A DNA stretch of 30,394 nucleotides, taken from positions 1 through 30,394 of the forward strand of contig CAJMSQ010000029.1 in the NCBI GenBank assembly GCA_905216095.1, read 5' to 3'. This DNA comes from an uncultured bacterium (lineage in GTDB: Bacteria > Bacteroidota > Bacteroidia > Bacteroidales > Bacteroidaceae). The translations under genes were made by a program, and so were the position numbers. The notes beneath the pieces are model-generated. The model ran no database searches. It was not told where the DNA came from and saw only the letters and a program-made list of their open reading frames with translations. Numbering within the stretch: the stretch's first letter is position 1; each line of letters opens with the position of its first letter. This document shows positions 15,466 through 24,172 of this stretch, piece after piece.

Positions 15466-15470
15466 TTATG

Positions 15471-15478
15471 CAAAGATA
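15471..15478 (-). promoter_or_regulatory. Promoter -7 box of the PD-(D/E)XK ATPase gene
   Basis: TATCTTTG on the minus strand, followed by CATAATAAG. The -33 element is weak. The predicted leader to the ATG at 15272 is about 190 nt and includes the tandem repeats. Confidence 0.6.
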
Positions 15479-15512
15479 GGCTTTATTTGCGGAACGACAG
15501 CCGGAAAGGCAT

Positions 15513-15546
15513 AAAAAAGCGTCGCCCGCAAATTTGCGGGCGACGC
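15513..15546 (-). terminator. Intrinsic terminator of the large secreted protein gene
   Basis: 15519-15546 is a perfect 28-bp palindrome (arms GCGTCGCCCGCAAA). On the minus strand it is followed by TTTTTT (15513-15518). It starts 36 nt after the stop codon at 15582. Confidence 0.92.
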
Positions 15547-15581
15547 CGATATATGAAAGGGATAATTGTCAGTAACCTTGA

Positions 15582-18500
15582 TTACTTAACAAGTACCTTG
15601 TTGCCACCGACTACGTAGATACCTGCGGGCAGGCCCTTCGTAGCATTGACAGCCTTGACGTTGTTGCGAACCTTGACGCCGGAGATGGTGTAAACATCCA
15701 CCTTCTCGTTTGCGCTGACAATAGGACCGGCGATACCGGTAGCCATTTCGGCGGGCAATTCGATGTAAGCGTCACCGCTTTCCTCGGTCTGGATATACTT
15801 GACATAACCGCCGTTGTTGCCGATATTGATGCCGGCCCACAGTTTGGCATTGTCAGAGATGGCAACACTACCGTTGTTGAAGTAAGCGATAGGTCCTTCC
15901 TTCATCGTAACGCCGGTCAGCGTACCTACCAGTGCGTTGGATTCCTTGGCCTCGCTCACGTACTCAACAGAAAGGATGTCATTTCCTTCGATTTCCACAC
16001 CGTCAGCATCGCAGATGTCAATCTGCATCTCATTGGCCTCATCGGTAGCCGAGCAAATCTTTACCAGATAGGGAACACCGGCTTCGAGAACGTCTTCCGT
16101 GTATTCTTTCAGAACCAACACGTGCTTGTCGCCGTCCTGGCTCTGGCCCAGTACTTCGTAAACCGTATCATCATACGGAGCGAATACATTGAGCGGCATG
16201 GTCATCACCATATAACCGTCGGCAGCAATGTTCACAGGATACTTGAACGACCATGCAGCACCGGATGCAACATTAACTTCTTCGAAGCCGAAAGCGCAGT
16301 TTCCATCGGGAGCGTAGTATCCAATCATGTTAGCGGCACCACCGTTGAAGTTGGCGTAGAGGTCACCGAGTTCTTTGTCCACACCGGCCTTGAGATACAG
16401 GGAGCCGGGAAGACCGGAGTAGGATACCTCGTGCTCAACGGCCTCGCTTACGTTAGCCAATGCGCCGAGATTGGCTGCAGCATTACCGATATAGAAACCG
16501 GTAGCAAGGTTCTTGAGGACAATCTTTCCGTTCTTGACAGAAGTTACCTGCCACAAGAAACGCAAGTCATTGTGCGGACTCTCGATACCGTCAATTCTGG
16601 AGGGATTTTCCTCGGACTCACCGGCCTCTTCGTTATAGTTAGGATTGGCTACCTGACGCATCTGCAGGAGGTTGGCGGTAGAAGAGTTACCGTTGGAGTA
16701 GAGCAACGCATGATGAACATGTGCATTGGCACCGATCGTCGTAGCGCAACGAATCATGTAAACGGAACCTTCGGTCGGGAGAATCAACGAATTCTTGTAA
16801 GCGTCAAGGGCTTCGTCGATAGCAGACAGGTAAGAATTGATTTCGTCACGGCTCATACCGTCTACGGCAGCGTCGTTGGCAGTCTGAAGAACCGTCTGGA
16901 GTTCGGCCTTCTTGGCAGAATCGTAGTAACCGATGGCATCACCTTCGGGCAAAGACTCGATTTCGGTGTTGGCATTTGCTATGGCGTCGAGCAGTTCCTG
17001 GGGATCCGGCATCTCGTGCAAGAGGGCTTCGTAAGCGGCCTTGAAGGCATTCAGGGTAGCTTCGGTAGCTTCGCCGGCAGCGAGTTCGGCCTGAGCGGCA
17101 GCAAGCTGCTTTTCGAATTCGGCACGAGTGGCAGCGCTTACCATCTGATAGTAGGACTCATCGGGATCCTCGTTGTAAGTAACGCCGGAAGTATAGATGT
17201 GAAGTTCAGACAAACACATCGAAGCAAAACCTCCGGACATTGACAGATTTTCCATTGTATTGTTTTCCTTACATACGAAACGAACATAGCGAACAGGCGT
17301 GTTGTTAAGCACACATACGCGAGTCAGCATCAAAGGATTATCTCCGGTTGAAGCAGCTATATTATAGCTCAGCAAATAATCACCTTTATCGCTCCAAACG
17401 TTGCCATCGGTAGATGTAAGAATGCTTACACGCTTAGGAGCTACAGTGTCGCCGTTCCTGCGAGGAGCAACCTTAATCTCAAAATTGCCGGCTAATGCAG
17501 CAGAACCAAGGTCCACCTGAACATATATAGGTTCGGTAGCCACAGGCTGATTGCCACCCCATGCAGAATGATAAATAGAACCAAAATCACCATCGTTGAG
17601 GTTGATAGGTGCATTAGCATTGGGATTAGCTTGGTCTCCAGGAAGATAGTTATTGGAAGTAATTGCGGCATCACCCACAACGGCTGCACCGTCGAAACTT
17701 CCGTCATTGGAAGAAGCCGGATTGAACTTCATACCCTTGTGCTGCACGTAAGTGGCAGTGGAATAAAGTTCCTTCATCTGAGTGAGCAGACGTTCTTTCT
17801 CTACATCGTGAGCGAACTTGTCGATAACTTCCTGCTCTACTTCATAGACATGCCAGAAGTTACCTGCATCACCGTCATTGCCGCCCCAGTAGCAGACGCG
17901 AGTTGTACCGGCACGGTTGTATCCCTTATTATCAGGCGTCAAGATATTAAAGACCAAAGAATTCGCATTAACACAGGCTGTAGAGTTTACCGCTACGCGA
18001 AGTTTGTCACCCGGCGACACAAGACTTGTAACAGTCTTGGAGCTATTCTGTTCAGCACCGTTGTTGGTTCCGTTATAACGTCCGGTTGCAAAGTTCTTCA
18101 GATAGATTTTGCCATCACCGGCATCCTCAATCTGCCAAATGTACTTCGCGATAGTCTGATCGACATTCTCGAGAGCAGGACGCGTAAAGCCGCTGGTGAG
18201 TGCCAATCTGTCGCCATCGTCATACATACCGAGATTTCCGTCATGGCCAACGAAGTAGTAGTACTTGCCGACTGCAACGGGATGAGTATTGACACGGGCG
18301 TCATTGGCAGCCTCCATGGCCGTCTTGTAAGCCGTGTACAACTGATTGGCTTCAGCCAAGGTGATGGAAGAATTCTGCATTCCGGCCAAGATAGCGTCAG
18401 AAGCAGCCTTGAGTGCGTCATGCACTTCCTGAGAGATATTTCCCGGCTGGTTGCCCACTACATACATTTCCGGAGAATAAGCGCCCAGCTTTCCGTAAGC

Positions 18501-19178
18501 GGCAGTCAGAGCGTCCGAAACGGGAGCACTTTCTACTTCGTACACGTTCCAGAAGTTCGTGTCGATGTATTTCGCATAGAAAGGATACTGGCCGTAAGCA
18601 CCAAAATAAACATTGGCGGACTCGGCATAGGCAAATACCCAGTCGTACTGGTCGGGAGTGGATGTCTTAGGTGCCGTAGTGGAATAGGCAACACGGTCAC
18701 CGGCACCCGTATCAACCGTAGGACGAAGAGCGGTGAACTTGAAAGCTTCCGCCTTGTTGCTCGTCAAAACGATGTTAATACCTGCATCGGAGGTATCGTC
18801 AAGGTTGGGGTTATCCTGAAATGCCTTATACTCCGACTTAATGTACTGACCCGTGGAGTCATTCTTCAGATAATAAGTAGGATGACCGTCTACATTTTCA
18901 CCGGTAGCCTCGAACACATAAAGGTTACCCGCAGTAATTGAATTAGACCAGCCGTTAGACTGGCTGGGGATGGAAAGATAGTTAGTAGACATGAAGTCTT
19001 TGGCTCCATTGTTGCTACTACCTTTCACGGCAACTTTCGTTCCGTTTGCGGCAATGGCAGCGATGTCAGTGACACCGGCACCCTTTGTCACATAAGCGTC
19101 GGGAAGTTGCGCCTGAATGGTTCCTACGCCCGCAAAGAGCAGCAGAAACATTGAAAGCAAGTAATTTAACTTTCTCAT
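15582..19178 (-). CDS. Large secreted modular surface protein with discoidin-like domain and sorting tail
   Basis: 1198 residues. Signal peptide 1-23 (MRKLNYLLSMFLLLFAGVG...). Three beta-rich blocks with KIYLKNFATGRY / KIVLKNLATGFYIG / YYLKNDSTGQYI look like ricin-type or similar carbohydrate-binding repeats (about 45-210, 300-450, 800-960). FIVAR-like helical linkers lie near 225-295 and 680-795. An F5/8 type C (discoidin)-like domain spans about 470-662, ending CLSELHIYTSG. The last 40 residues (VDVYTISGVKV ... GLPAGIYVVGGNKVLVK) resemble a T9SS type A sorting domain, so it is probably exported across the outer membrane. No catalytic domain recognised; a glycan-binding surface protein is likely. 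Codon use is less GC-rich than its neighbours, which could mean high expression or transfer. Confidence 0.85.
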   Translation of the reverse strand: MRKLNYLLSMFLLLFAGVGTIQAQLPDAYVTKGAGVTDIAAIAANGTKVAVKGSSNNGAKDFMSTNYLSIPSQSNGWSNSITAGNLYVFEATGENVDGHPTYYLKNDSTGQYIKSEYKAFQDNPNLDDTSDAGINIVLTSNKAEAFKFTALRPTVDTGAGDRVAYSTTAPKTSTPDQYDWVFAYAESANVYFGAYGQYPFYAKYIDTNFWNVYEVESAPVSDALTAAYGKLGAYSPEMYVVGNQPGNISQEVHDALKAASDAILAGMQNSSITLAEANQLYTAYKTAMEAANDARVNTHPVAVGKYYYFVGHDGNLGMYDDGDRLALTSGFTRPALENVDQTIAKYIWQIEDAGDGKIYLKNFATGRYNGTNNGAEQNSSKTVTSLVSPGDKLRVAVNSTACVNANSLVFNILTPDNKGYNRAGTTRVCYWGGNDGDAGNFWHVYEVEQEVIDKFAHDVEKERLLTQMKELYSTATYVQHKGMKFNPASSNDGSFDGAAVVGDAAITSNNYLPGDQANPNANAPINLNDGDFGSIYHSAWGGNQPVATEPIYVQVDLGSAALAGNFEIKVAPRRNGDTVAPKRVSILTSTDGNVWSDKGDYLLSYNIAASTGDNPLMLTRVCVLNNTPVRYVRFVCKENNTMENLSMSGGFASMCLSELHIYTSGVTYNEDPDESYYQMVSAATRAEFEKQLAAAQAELAAGEATEATLNAFKAAYEALLHEMPDPQELLDAIANANTEIESLPEGDAIGYYDSAKKAELQTVLQTANDAAVDGMSRDEINSYLSAIDEALDAYKNSLILPTEGSVYMIRCATTIGANAHVHHALLYSNGNSSTANLLQMRQVANPNYNEEAGESEENPSRIDGIESPHNDLRFLWQVTSVKNGKIVLKNLATGFYIGNAAANLGALANVSEAVEHEVSYSGLPGSLYLKAGVDKELGDLYANFNGGAANMIGYYAPDGNCAFGFEEVNVASGAAWSFKYPVNIAADGYMVMTMPLNVFAPYDDTVYEVLGQSQDGDKHVLVLKEYTEDVLEAGVPYLVKICSATDEANEMQIDICDADGVEIEGNDILSVEYVSEAKESNALVGTLTGVTMKEGPIAYFNNGSVAISDNAKLWAGINIGNNGGYVKYIQTEESGDAYIELPAEMATGIAGPIVSANEKVDVYTISGVKVRNNVKAVNATKGLPAGIYVVGGNKVLVK

Positions 19179-19229
19179 TTAGCGTGATTTATTAAGTGAA
19201 ACAATAATTTATTAGATTCAATCGGTGTT

Positions 19230-19261
19230 CAAAGATATACACAAAAAGCCATTTGCACAAG
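19230..19261 (-). promoter_or_regulatory. Promoter of the large secreted protein gene
   Basis: On the minus strand CTTG (19258-19261), 20 nt, TATCTTTG (19230-19237). Start near 19223 gives a leader of about 45 nt, AT-rich and unstructured, typical of well-expressed Bacteroidota genes. Confidence 0.75.
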
Positions 19262-19520
19262 TGTTTCCGAGAAAATCACTCATTTTTAACTAAAAAATTT
19301 ATTTTGCCCGACAGACGAGCAAAGCGTAAAGCATCCTGCGTCCGCACAAAAGGCAGCCGGGGCATATTCTTCGCGCGCGCGTATATATAATAAGGTGTAG
19401 CGGCACAGGCGGCCGGCATTTTTCTACATCGAAACAGGTTACGGGAGACACTATACGACCGTATCCCAGCCTTTTCTTGAAAAAAATCAGCAAAAAACAC
19501 CTTTCCAAAAAAACTTTTAG
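19262..19520. other. Intergenic region between divergent genes
   Basis: No convincing gene. It includes an 18-nt alternating purine-pyrimidine run (CGCGCGCGC then GTATATATA, 19372-19389) and A-rich sequence near 19480-19515. A 74-codon minus-strand ORF here (19276-19500) has no recognisable features. Confidence 0.5.
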
Positions 19521-19528
19521 TACCTTTG
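19521..19528 (+). promoter_or_regulatory. -7 box of ino1
   Basis: TACCTTTG, about 63 nt before the chosen ATG at 19591. The leader contains a small hairpin, GGGAC-TTAT-GTCCC (19541-19554). The -33 element is not clear. The box lies inside the N-terminal extension of the open frame, supporting the internal start. Confidence 0.6.
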
Positions 19529-19590
19529 GAGTTTCAAAGCGGGACTTATGTCCCGTACATACAAGCGTTTTTTTGCACAAACATATTAAC

Positions 19591-20883
19591 ATGAAACCTG
19601 CAACAGGAAAATTAGGAGTAATGTGTGTCGGCCTGGGCGCCGTCACGACAACTTTTATCACCGGCGTGCTGATGGCCCGCAAAGGACTGGCCAAGCCGGT
19701 AGGTTCAATGACCCAGTATGATAAGATTCGCGTAGGGCGCGGCAAGGACAAGAAGTACCTGCACTACGGCGAAATCGTCCCGATGGCGGAACTGAAGGAC
19801 ATGGTGTTCGGCGCATGGGACGTATTCCCCGCCAACGCCTTTGAAAGCGCCGTGAACGCCGAGGTATTGCGCGCCAAGGACATCCTGCCCGTCGAAGACG
19901 AGCTGAAAGCCATCGTCCCGATGCCGGCCGCTTTCGACCGCAACTATGCCAAGCGGCTGGACGGTACGAACGTGAAGGACTGCAAGACGCGCTGGGAAAT
20001 GGCTGAGGCACTCCGCGAGGACATCCGCCGTTTCAAGGCCGAGAACAATTGTGACCGCATCGTCGTGATATGGGCCGCCTCGACCGAAATCTATGTTCCC
20101 GTAGACGAGAAGATACATGCCACCGTCGAGAGCCTCGAAGCCGCCATGAAGGCCGACGACCGCGAACACATCGCCCCCTCGATGTGCTACGCCTACGCCG
20201 CCCTGCAGGAAGGAGCGCCGTTCATCATGGGCGCACCCAACACCACGGTGGACATCCCTGCCATGTGGGAACTGGCGGAACGCACCAAGATGCCCATTGC
20301 CGGCAAGGATTTCAAGACAGGCCAGACCCTCGTGAAGTCGGGCTTCGCGCCCATCATCGGCACGCGCTGCTTAGGACTTTCGGGATGGTTCTCGACAAAC
20401 ATTCTCGGCAACCGCGACGGACTTGTGCTCGACGAACCGGCCAACTTCCATACGAAAGAGGTGTCGAAGCTGTCCACACTGGAAAGCATTCTCGTGGCCG
20501 AAGAGCAACCGGACCTGTACACCGACTACTACCACAAGGTACGCATCAACTACTACCCGCCGCGTAACGACAACAAGGAGGGCTGGGACAACATCGACAT
20601 CTTCGGATGGATGGGCTATCCCATGCAAATCAAAATCAACTTCCTTTGCCGCGACTCCATTCTGGCGGCTCCGCTCATGCTCGACCTCGTCCTGCTCAGC
20701 GACCTGGCCGCCCGCGACGGCCGTTACGGCACACAGCGCTTCCTGAGCTTCTTCCTGAAGAGCCCGATGCACGACTACGTGAACGGAGAAGTACCTGTGA
20801 ACCACCTGTTCCGCCAGTACACGATGCTGAAGAACGCCATCCGCGAGATGGGTGGCTACGAGGCTGACGAGGAAGTGGACTAA
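19591..20883 (+). CDS. ino1: Inositol-3-phosphate synthase (Ino1/MIPS)
   Basis: 430 residues from the ATG at 19591. The frame is open back to 19477, but that stretch contains the promoter. The enzyme converts glucose 6-phosphate to 1L-myo-inositol 3-phosphate using NAD+. GVMCVGLGAVTTTFITGV is the N-terminal dinucleotide-binding loop; VVIWAASTEIYVP, FIMGAPNTTVDIPAMWELA, GFAPIIGTRCLGLSGWFSTNILGNRDG and GYPMQIKINFLCRDSILAAPLMLDLV are family hallmarks. In Bacteroides, an Ino1 homologue starts synthesis of inositol phospholipids and sphingolipids and is clustered with the next enzymes; here no CDP-alcohol transferase or phosphatase gene is adjacent, so the rest of the pathway must be elsewhere. 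A terminator follows. Confidence 0.95.
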   Translation: MKPATGKLGVMCVGLGAVTTTFITGVLMARKGLAKPVGSMTQYDKIRVGRGKDKKYLHYGEIVPMAELKDMVFGAWDVFPANAFESAVNAEVLRAKDILPVEDELKAIVPMPAAFDRNYAKRLDGTNVKDCKTRWEMAEALREDIRRFKAENNCDRIVVIWAASTEIYVPVDEKIHATVESLEAAMKADDREHIAPSMCYAYAALQEGAPFIMGAPNTTVDIPAMWELAERTKMPIAGKDFKTGQTLVKSGFAPIIGTRCLGLSGWFSTNILGNRDGLVLDEPANFHTKEVSKLSTLESILVAEEQPDLYTDYYHKVRINYYPPRNDNKEGWDNIDIFGWMGYPMQIKINFLCRDSILAAPLMLDLVLLSDLAARDGRYGTQRFLSFFLKSPMHDYVNGEVPVNHLFRQYTMLKNAIREMGGYEADEEVD

Positions 20884-20952
20884 CCGCTTTCAAGTCTCGG
20901 CAAACACCGACTGACATCCCGTGCGGAGCACCTGCCCCGCGCACAGCATACG

Positions 20953-20990
20953 ATTGTCCCCGCACAAGTTCCGGCTTGCGCGGGGACAAT
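20953..20990 (+). terminator. Terminator after ino1
   Basis: ATTGTCCCCGC and GCGGGGACAAT, extended by CAAG/CTTG across an A-C bulge, form a long stem with loop TTCCGG. CTTTCC follows rather than a pure T run. Located about 70 nt after the stop. Confidence 0.75.
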
Positions 20991-21151
20991 CTTTCCAAGG
21001 CTTCCACCAGGAAACAGCTGACCCGCGGAACGCCGCCCCGCACACTCCGGTGCCGGCACACACGACCGGACGAAGTGCCATTTTTAAGGTTTTTAGGGTT
21101 TTATCCCCATAGATTAAATTCGTCTGCCGCATTCAAATGAAAAAAAACACC

Positions 21152-21159
21152 TATTTTTG
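21152..21159 (+). promoter_or_regulatory. -7 box of the DUF5686 gene
   Basis: TATTTTTG, 71 nt before the ATG at 21231. AAAGGAAG lies close to the start codon. The -33 element is weak. The rest of the intergenic region 20884-21230 holds only the ino1 terminator. Confidence 0.6.
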
Positions 21160-21230
21160 CAGGCGAAAACGCAAAGACAAATTTTGGTTTTCCAAATCTG
21201 TCTGCGATTTCCATCGAAAGGAAGAAAACC

Positions 21231-23825
21231 ATGCGCCAGAAATACCTGCTTTTACTCCTCGGCCTGTTTACCGTCATCAGTGCTGCCGCCCAGCGCATCA
21301 CGGGTACGGTGACCGATGCCCGCACCGGCGAGAAGTTGCCCTTTGTCAATGTCGTCATTGACAAAGGCGGCCACACCCAGACCGACACGGAGGGCCGTTT
21401 CAGCCTGCCTTTCAAGGCGGGGCGCCTGCGCTGCTCGATGATAGGCTACGAGACGGCGACACGACGTGTCAGCGCGCCGGGAAATTTCAACGTGAAACTG
21501 TCCGCCACCGACAACAGTTTCGGCGAGGCCGTGGTACGCGGGCGGCGCGACAAGTATTCTCGCAAGAACAATCCCGCCGTCGAGCTGATGAAGAAGGTCA
21601 TCGCCGTCAAGAAGAAGAGCGACCTGCGGGCACACGACTATTACAGCATCGACAAATACTCGAAAATGACGTTCGCCTTCAACGATGTGACGGACAAGAT
21701 CTTCGAGGAGGGAAAGTTCAAAAAGGTCCCCTTTCTGAAAGAACACGTCGAGACGTGTAACGAAACGGGCAAACTCATCCTGCCCATATCGGTGGAGGAG
21801 ACGGCGTCGCGCGAAATCTGGCGCAAAAGCACGAAAACGACCAAGACCATCGTGACGGGCGAGCGCTCAAAGGGCATCAACGACTTCTTCAGCACGGGCG
21901 ACATCCTGACCACCCTGCTGAAAGACTGCTTCACCGACGTAGACATCTACGAGGACGACATCCGGTTGCTGCAATATCCCTTCCACAGTCCCATATCCTC
22001 ACGTTCGGCCATCGGCTTCTACCGTTATTTCATCGAAGACACGCTCGATGTGGACGGAGAGCGGTGCATCCGCGTGGACTTCACGCCCAACAACCCGCAG
22101 GACTTCGGTTTCAGCGGCACATTGTACATCCCGACCGACTCCACCTACCGCGTGAAGAAGGCCGACATGGGCATTCCCCGCCGCTCCGACGTGAACTTTG
22201 TCGAGAACATGCGCATCATACAGGAGTTCCGGCAACTGCCCACGGGCGAGCAGGTATTGGTGAAGGACGACATGCTGGTGGAGCTGAAAGCCCTCGAGGC
22301 CGTGCCCAAGTTGCAGGTGCGCCGCACCACGAAATACAGCGACTTTGCTTTCACGCCCCTGCCCGACAAGGAATTCCGCTTCAAAGGCGAGCGGCAGACC
22401 TTGGCCGACGCGCGACTGCGCGGCACGGACTTCTGGGAGAAACACCGCTCCGAGGAACTGACGGAGAGCGAGGACAAGATGGACCTGCTCATACGCCGCA
22501 TCTCGCAAGTGAAAGGCTTCAGCCTCGTGCTGTTCTGCGCCCGCGCCCTCATCGAGAACTATGTCGAGACCAGCGGCAAGCCCGAAAAACCCTCGAAGGT
22601 GGACATCGGACCTGTAAACACCATCGTCTCGCAGAACTTCGTAGACGGATTCCGCCTGCGGGCCTCGGCGCAGACCACGGCGAATTTCAACCCCCGGCTG
22701 TTCTTGAAGGGATACGTAGCCTACGGATTCAAGGACCACAGATGGAAGGGACTGGGCGAAGTCACCTATTCCTTCAACAAGAAAGCCTATCTTCCGCGCG
22801 AGTTCCCGGTGAACAATCTGACTTTCTCGTACAACCGCGACGTCATGGCGCCCAGCGACAAATTCATGCCTACGGACAAGGACAACGTCTTCACCTCGTT
22901 CAAGTGGACCACCGTAGACCACATGATGTACTACGAGGCGTTCCGGCTGAAGTGGGACCGCGAATGGAACAACGGCCTGCGCTTCAAGATGCAGCTCAGC
23001 ACGCAGCGGGACGAACCGACGGCGGCCCTGTTCTACCAGAGCCTCGACGGGAAAGGCGCGCCCGACGCGCAAGCGGGCAACAAGAGGCGCTACCTGCGCA
23101 CGAACGACCTGAACGTGGAACTGACCTACCAGCCGGGCGTGACGTGGATCAACACCAAGCAGCGGCGCATCGCCACCAGCCACGACGCACCCATATACTC
23201 GCTCTCGCACACCACGGGCCTGTACGAGCACAAGGGAGACAACCGGCCGTACAACCTCACCGAGGCAGGCATCTACAAGCGTTTCTGGTTAGGTTCGTGG
23301 GGCAAGTTCGACACCTATCTCAAGGGGGGCGTGCAATGGAACCAAGTGCCGTTCCCGCTGCTCATCATGCCCGCGGCCAATTTGTCCTACATCATCGAGG
23401 ACAACACGTTCAACCTGATTGACAACATGGAGTTCCTGAACGACCGATACGCCTCGCTGATGCTCTCATGGGACATGAACGGAAAGATATTCAACCGCAT
23501 ACCGCTGCTCAAGAAGCTGAAATGGCGCGAATACATCGGATGCAACGTCCTTTGGGGCACACTCACGAGCAAGAACGACCCGACACTGGCCAAGAATGCC
23601 GCGAACGACCGCCTGTACTACTTTCCCGGACGCTTCAACGCCGACGGTTCTTTCGAGTACCTGTCGGGACCGATGGACCGGAACAAGCCTTACGTGGAGG
23701 TCATCGGCGGCATACACAACATTTTCAAGCTCTTCCACGTGCAATACGTCCGCCGGCTCACCTACACCGACCGGCCCGGAACGGACAAGTGGGGCATCCG
23801 CTTCATGTTCCGCGTGACCTTCTGA
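21231..23825 (+). CDS. Outer-membrane protein: carboxypeptidase-regulatory-like domain plus DUF5686
   Basis: 864 residues. Signal peptide 1-20 (hydrophobic LLLLLGLFTVISAAA, cleavage before Q21). Residues about 21-95 (ITGTVTDARTGEKLPFVNVVI ... GRFSLPF ... MIGYETATRRV) form the CarboxypepD_reg-like beta-sandwich found at the N-terminus of SusC and related proteins. The remainder matches DUF5686, a Bacteroidota family predicted to end in a beta-barrel: AVELMKKVIAVKKKSDLRAHDYYSIDKYSKM, SIDKY, then repeated amphipathic strands, finishing RFMFRVTF with a terminal Phe as in outer-membrane barrels. There is no TonB box or plug visible, so it is not a SusC transporter. Function unknown, probably envelope biogenesis or transport. 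Single-gene unit. Confidence 0.92.
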   Translation: MRQKYLLLLLGLFTVISAAAQRITGTVTDARTGEKLPFVNVVIDKGGHTQTDTEGRFSLPFKAGRLRCSMIGYETATRRVSAPGNFNVKLSATDNSFGEAVVRGRRDKYSRKNNPAVELMKKVIAVKKKSDLRAHDYYSIDKYSKMTFAFNDVTDKIFEEGKFKKVPFLKEHVETCNETGKLILPISVEETASREIWRKSTKTTKTIVTGERSKGINDFFSTGDILTTLLKDCFTDVDIYEDDIRLLQYPFHSPISSRSAIGFYRYFIEDTLDVDGERCIRVDFTPNNPQDFGFSGTLYIPTDSTYRVKKADMGIPRRSDVNFVENMRIIQEFRQLPTGEQVLVKDDMLVELKALEAVPKLQVRRTTKYSDFAFTPLPDKEFRFKGERQTLADARLRGTDFWEKHRSEELTESEDKMDLLIRRISQVKGFSLVLFCARALIENYVETSGKPEKPSKVDIGPVNTIVSQNFVDGFRLRASAQTTANFNPRLFLKGYVAYGFKDHRWKGLGEVTYSFNKKAYLPREFPVNNLTFSYNRDVMAPSDKFMPTDKDNVFTSFKWTTVDHMMYYEAFRLKWDREWNNGLRFKMQLSTQRDEPTAALFYQSLDGKGAPDAQAGNKRRYLRTNDLNVELTYQPGVTWINTKQRRIATSHDAPIYSLSHTTGLYEHKGDNRPYNLTEAGIYKRFWLGSWGKFDTYLKGGVQWNQVPFPLLIMPAANLSYIIEDNTFNLIDNMEFLNDRYASLMLSWDMNGKIFNRIPLLKKLKWREYIGCNVLWGTLTSKNDPTLAKNAANDRLYYFPGRFNADGSFEYLSGPMDRNKPYVEVIGGIHNIFKLFHVQYVRRLTYTDRPGTDKWGIRFMFRVTF

Positions 23826-23901
23826 CGCCACGGGCGGAAACGGCGGCCGGACGCGGCGCCGGACAGTTCCGGCATATGCAGTTTCAAATTTTTAAGTACA
23901 A

Positions 23902-23935
23902 AAAAGGGGGAGATACCGTGAAGATATCTCCCCTT
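23902..23935. terminator. Bidirectional terminator between DUF5686 and tRNA-Asn
   Basis: GGGGAGATA (23907-23915) pairs with TATCTCCCC (23925-23933). A run of A precedes it and TTT follows it, so it can end the DUF5686 transcript on plus and the tRNA transcript on minus (where it is followed by TTTTT). Confidence 0.85.
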
Positions 23936-23937
23936 TG

Positions 23938-24011
23938 CGCTTCAGGATGGGCTTGAACCAACGACCCCCTGATTAACAGTCAGGTGCTCTAACCAACTGA
24001 GCTACTGAAGC
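23938..24011 (-). tRNA. tRNA-Asn (anticodon GTT)
   Basis: 74 nt cloverleaf on the minus strand: acceptor GCTTCAG/CTGAAGC, D stem GCTC/GAGC, anticodon stem CCTGA/TCAGG with loop CTGTTAA (anticodon GTT), T arm GTTGG-TTCAAGC-CCATC, discriminator G as usual for tRNA-Asn. CCA is not encoded. The T stem has one U-U mismatch (positions 50 and 64). Confidence 0.95.
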
Positions 24012-24110
24012 ATTTTTGCAACCGCAGTATCCGCATCCCCCTCCTGCCGCAAGGCGTTCGCGAAACGGGCTTGCAGGCGGTTTCTTCGCCTTTTCTGCCG
24101 AATTGCGTTG

Positions 24111-24141
24111 CAAAAGTAATGGTTATTTTTGAAATTAGCAA
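24111..24141 (-). promoter_or_regulatory. Promoter of tRNA-Asn
   Basis: On the minus strand TTG (24139-24141), 20 nt, TACTTTTG (24111-24118). It lies about 100 nt upstream of the mature tRNA 5' end and overlaps the region holding the divergent kinase promoter. Confidence 0.55.
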
Positions 24142-24149
24142 TATCTTTG
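24124..24149 (+). promoter_or_regulatory. Promoter boxes of the PfkB kinase gene
   Basis: Two -7 matches face the kinase: TATTTTTG (24124-24131, with TTG 18 nt upstream at 24103-24105) and TATCTTTG (24142-24149). Either would give a leader of about 15-40 nt before the ATG at 24173. Confidence 0.65.
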
Positions 24150-24172
24150 CAGGAAAAATTGCAAAAAAATCA

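Noticed and set aside
17568..18941. Long plus-strand ORF (457 codons) antisense to the secreted protein gene
   Set aside because: Mirror of real codon bias on the other strand; the minus-strand product has a signal peptide, domains and sorting tail.
19477..19590. N-terminal extension of ino1
   Set aside because: It contains the TACCTTTG promoter box and a leader hairpin; family homology starts just after 19591.
21999..23231. 410-codon ORF antisense to the DUF5686 gene
   Set aside because: Val/Ala/His-rich shadow translation with no recognisable motif.
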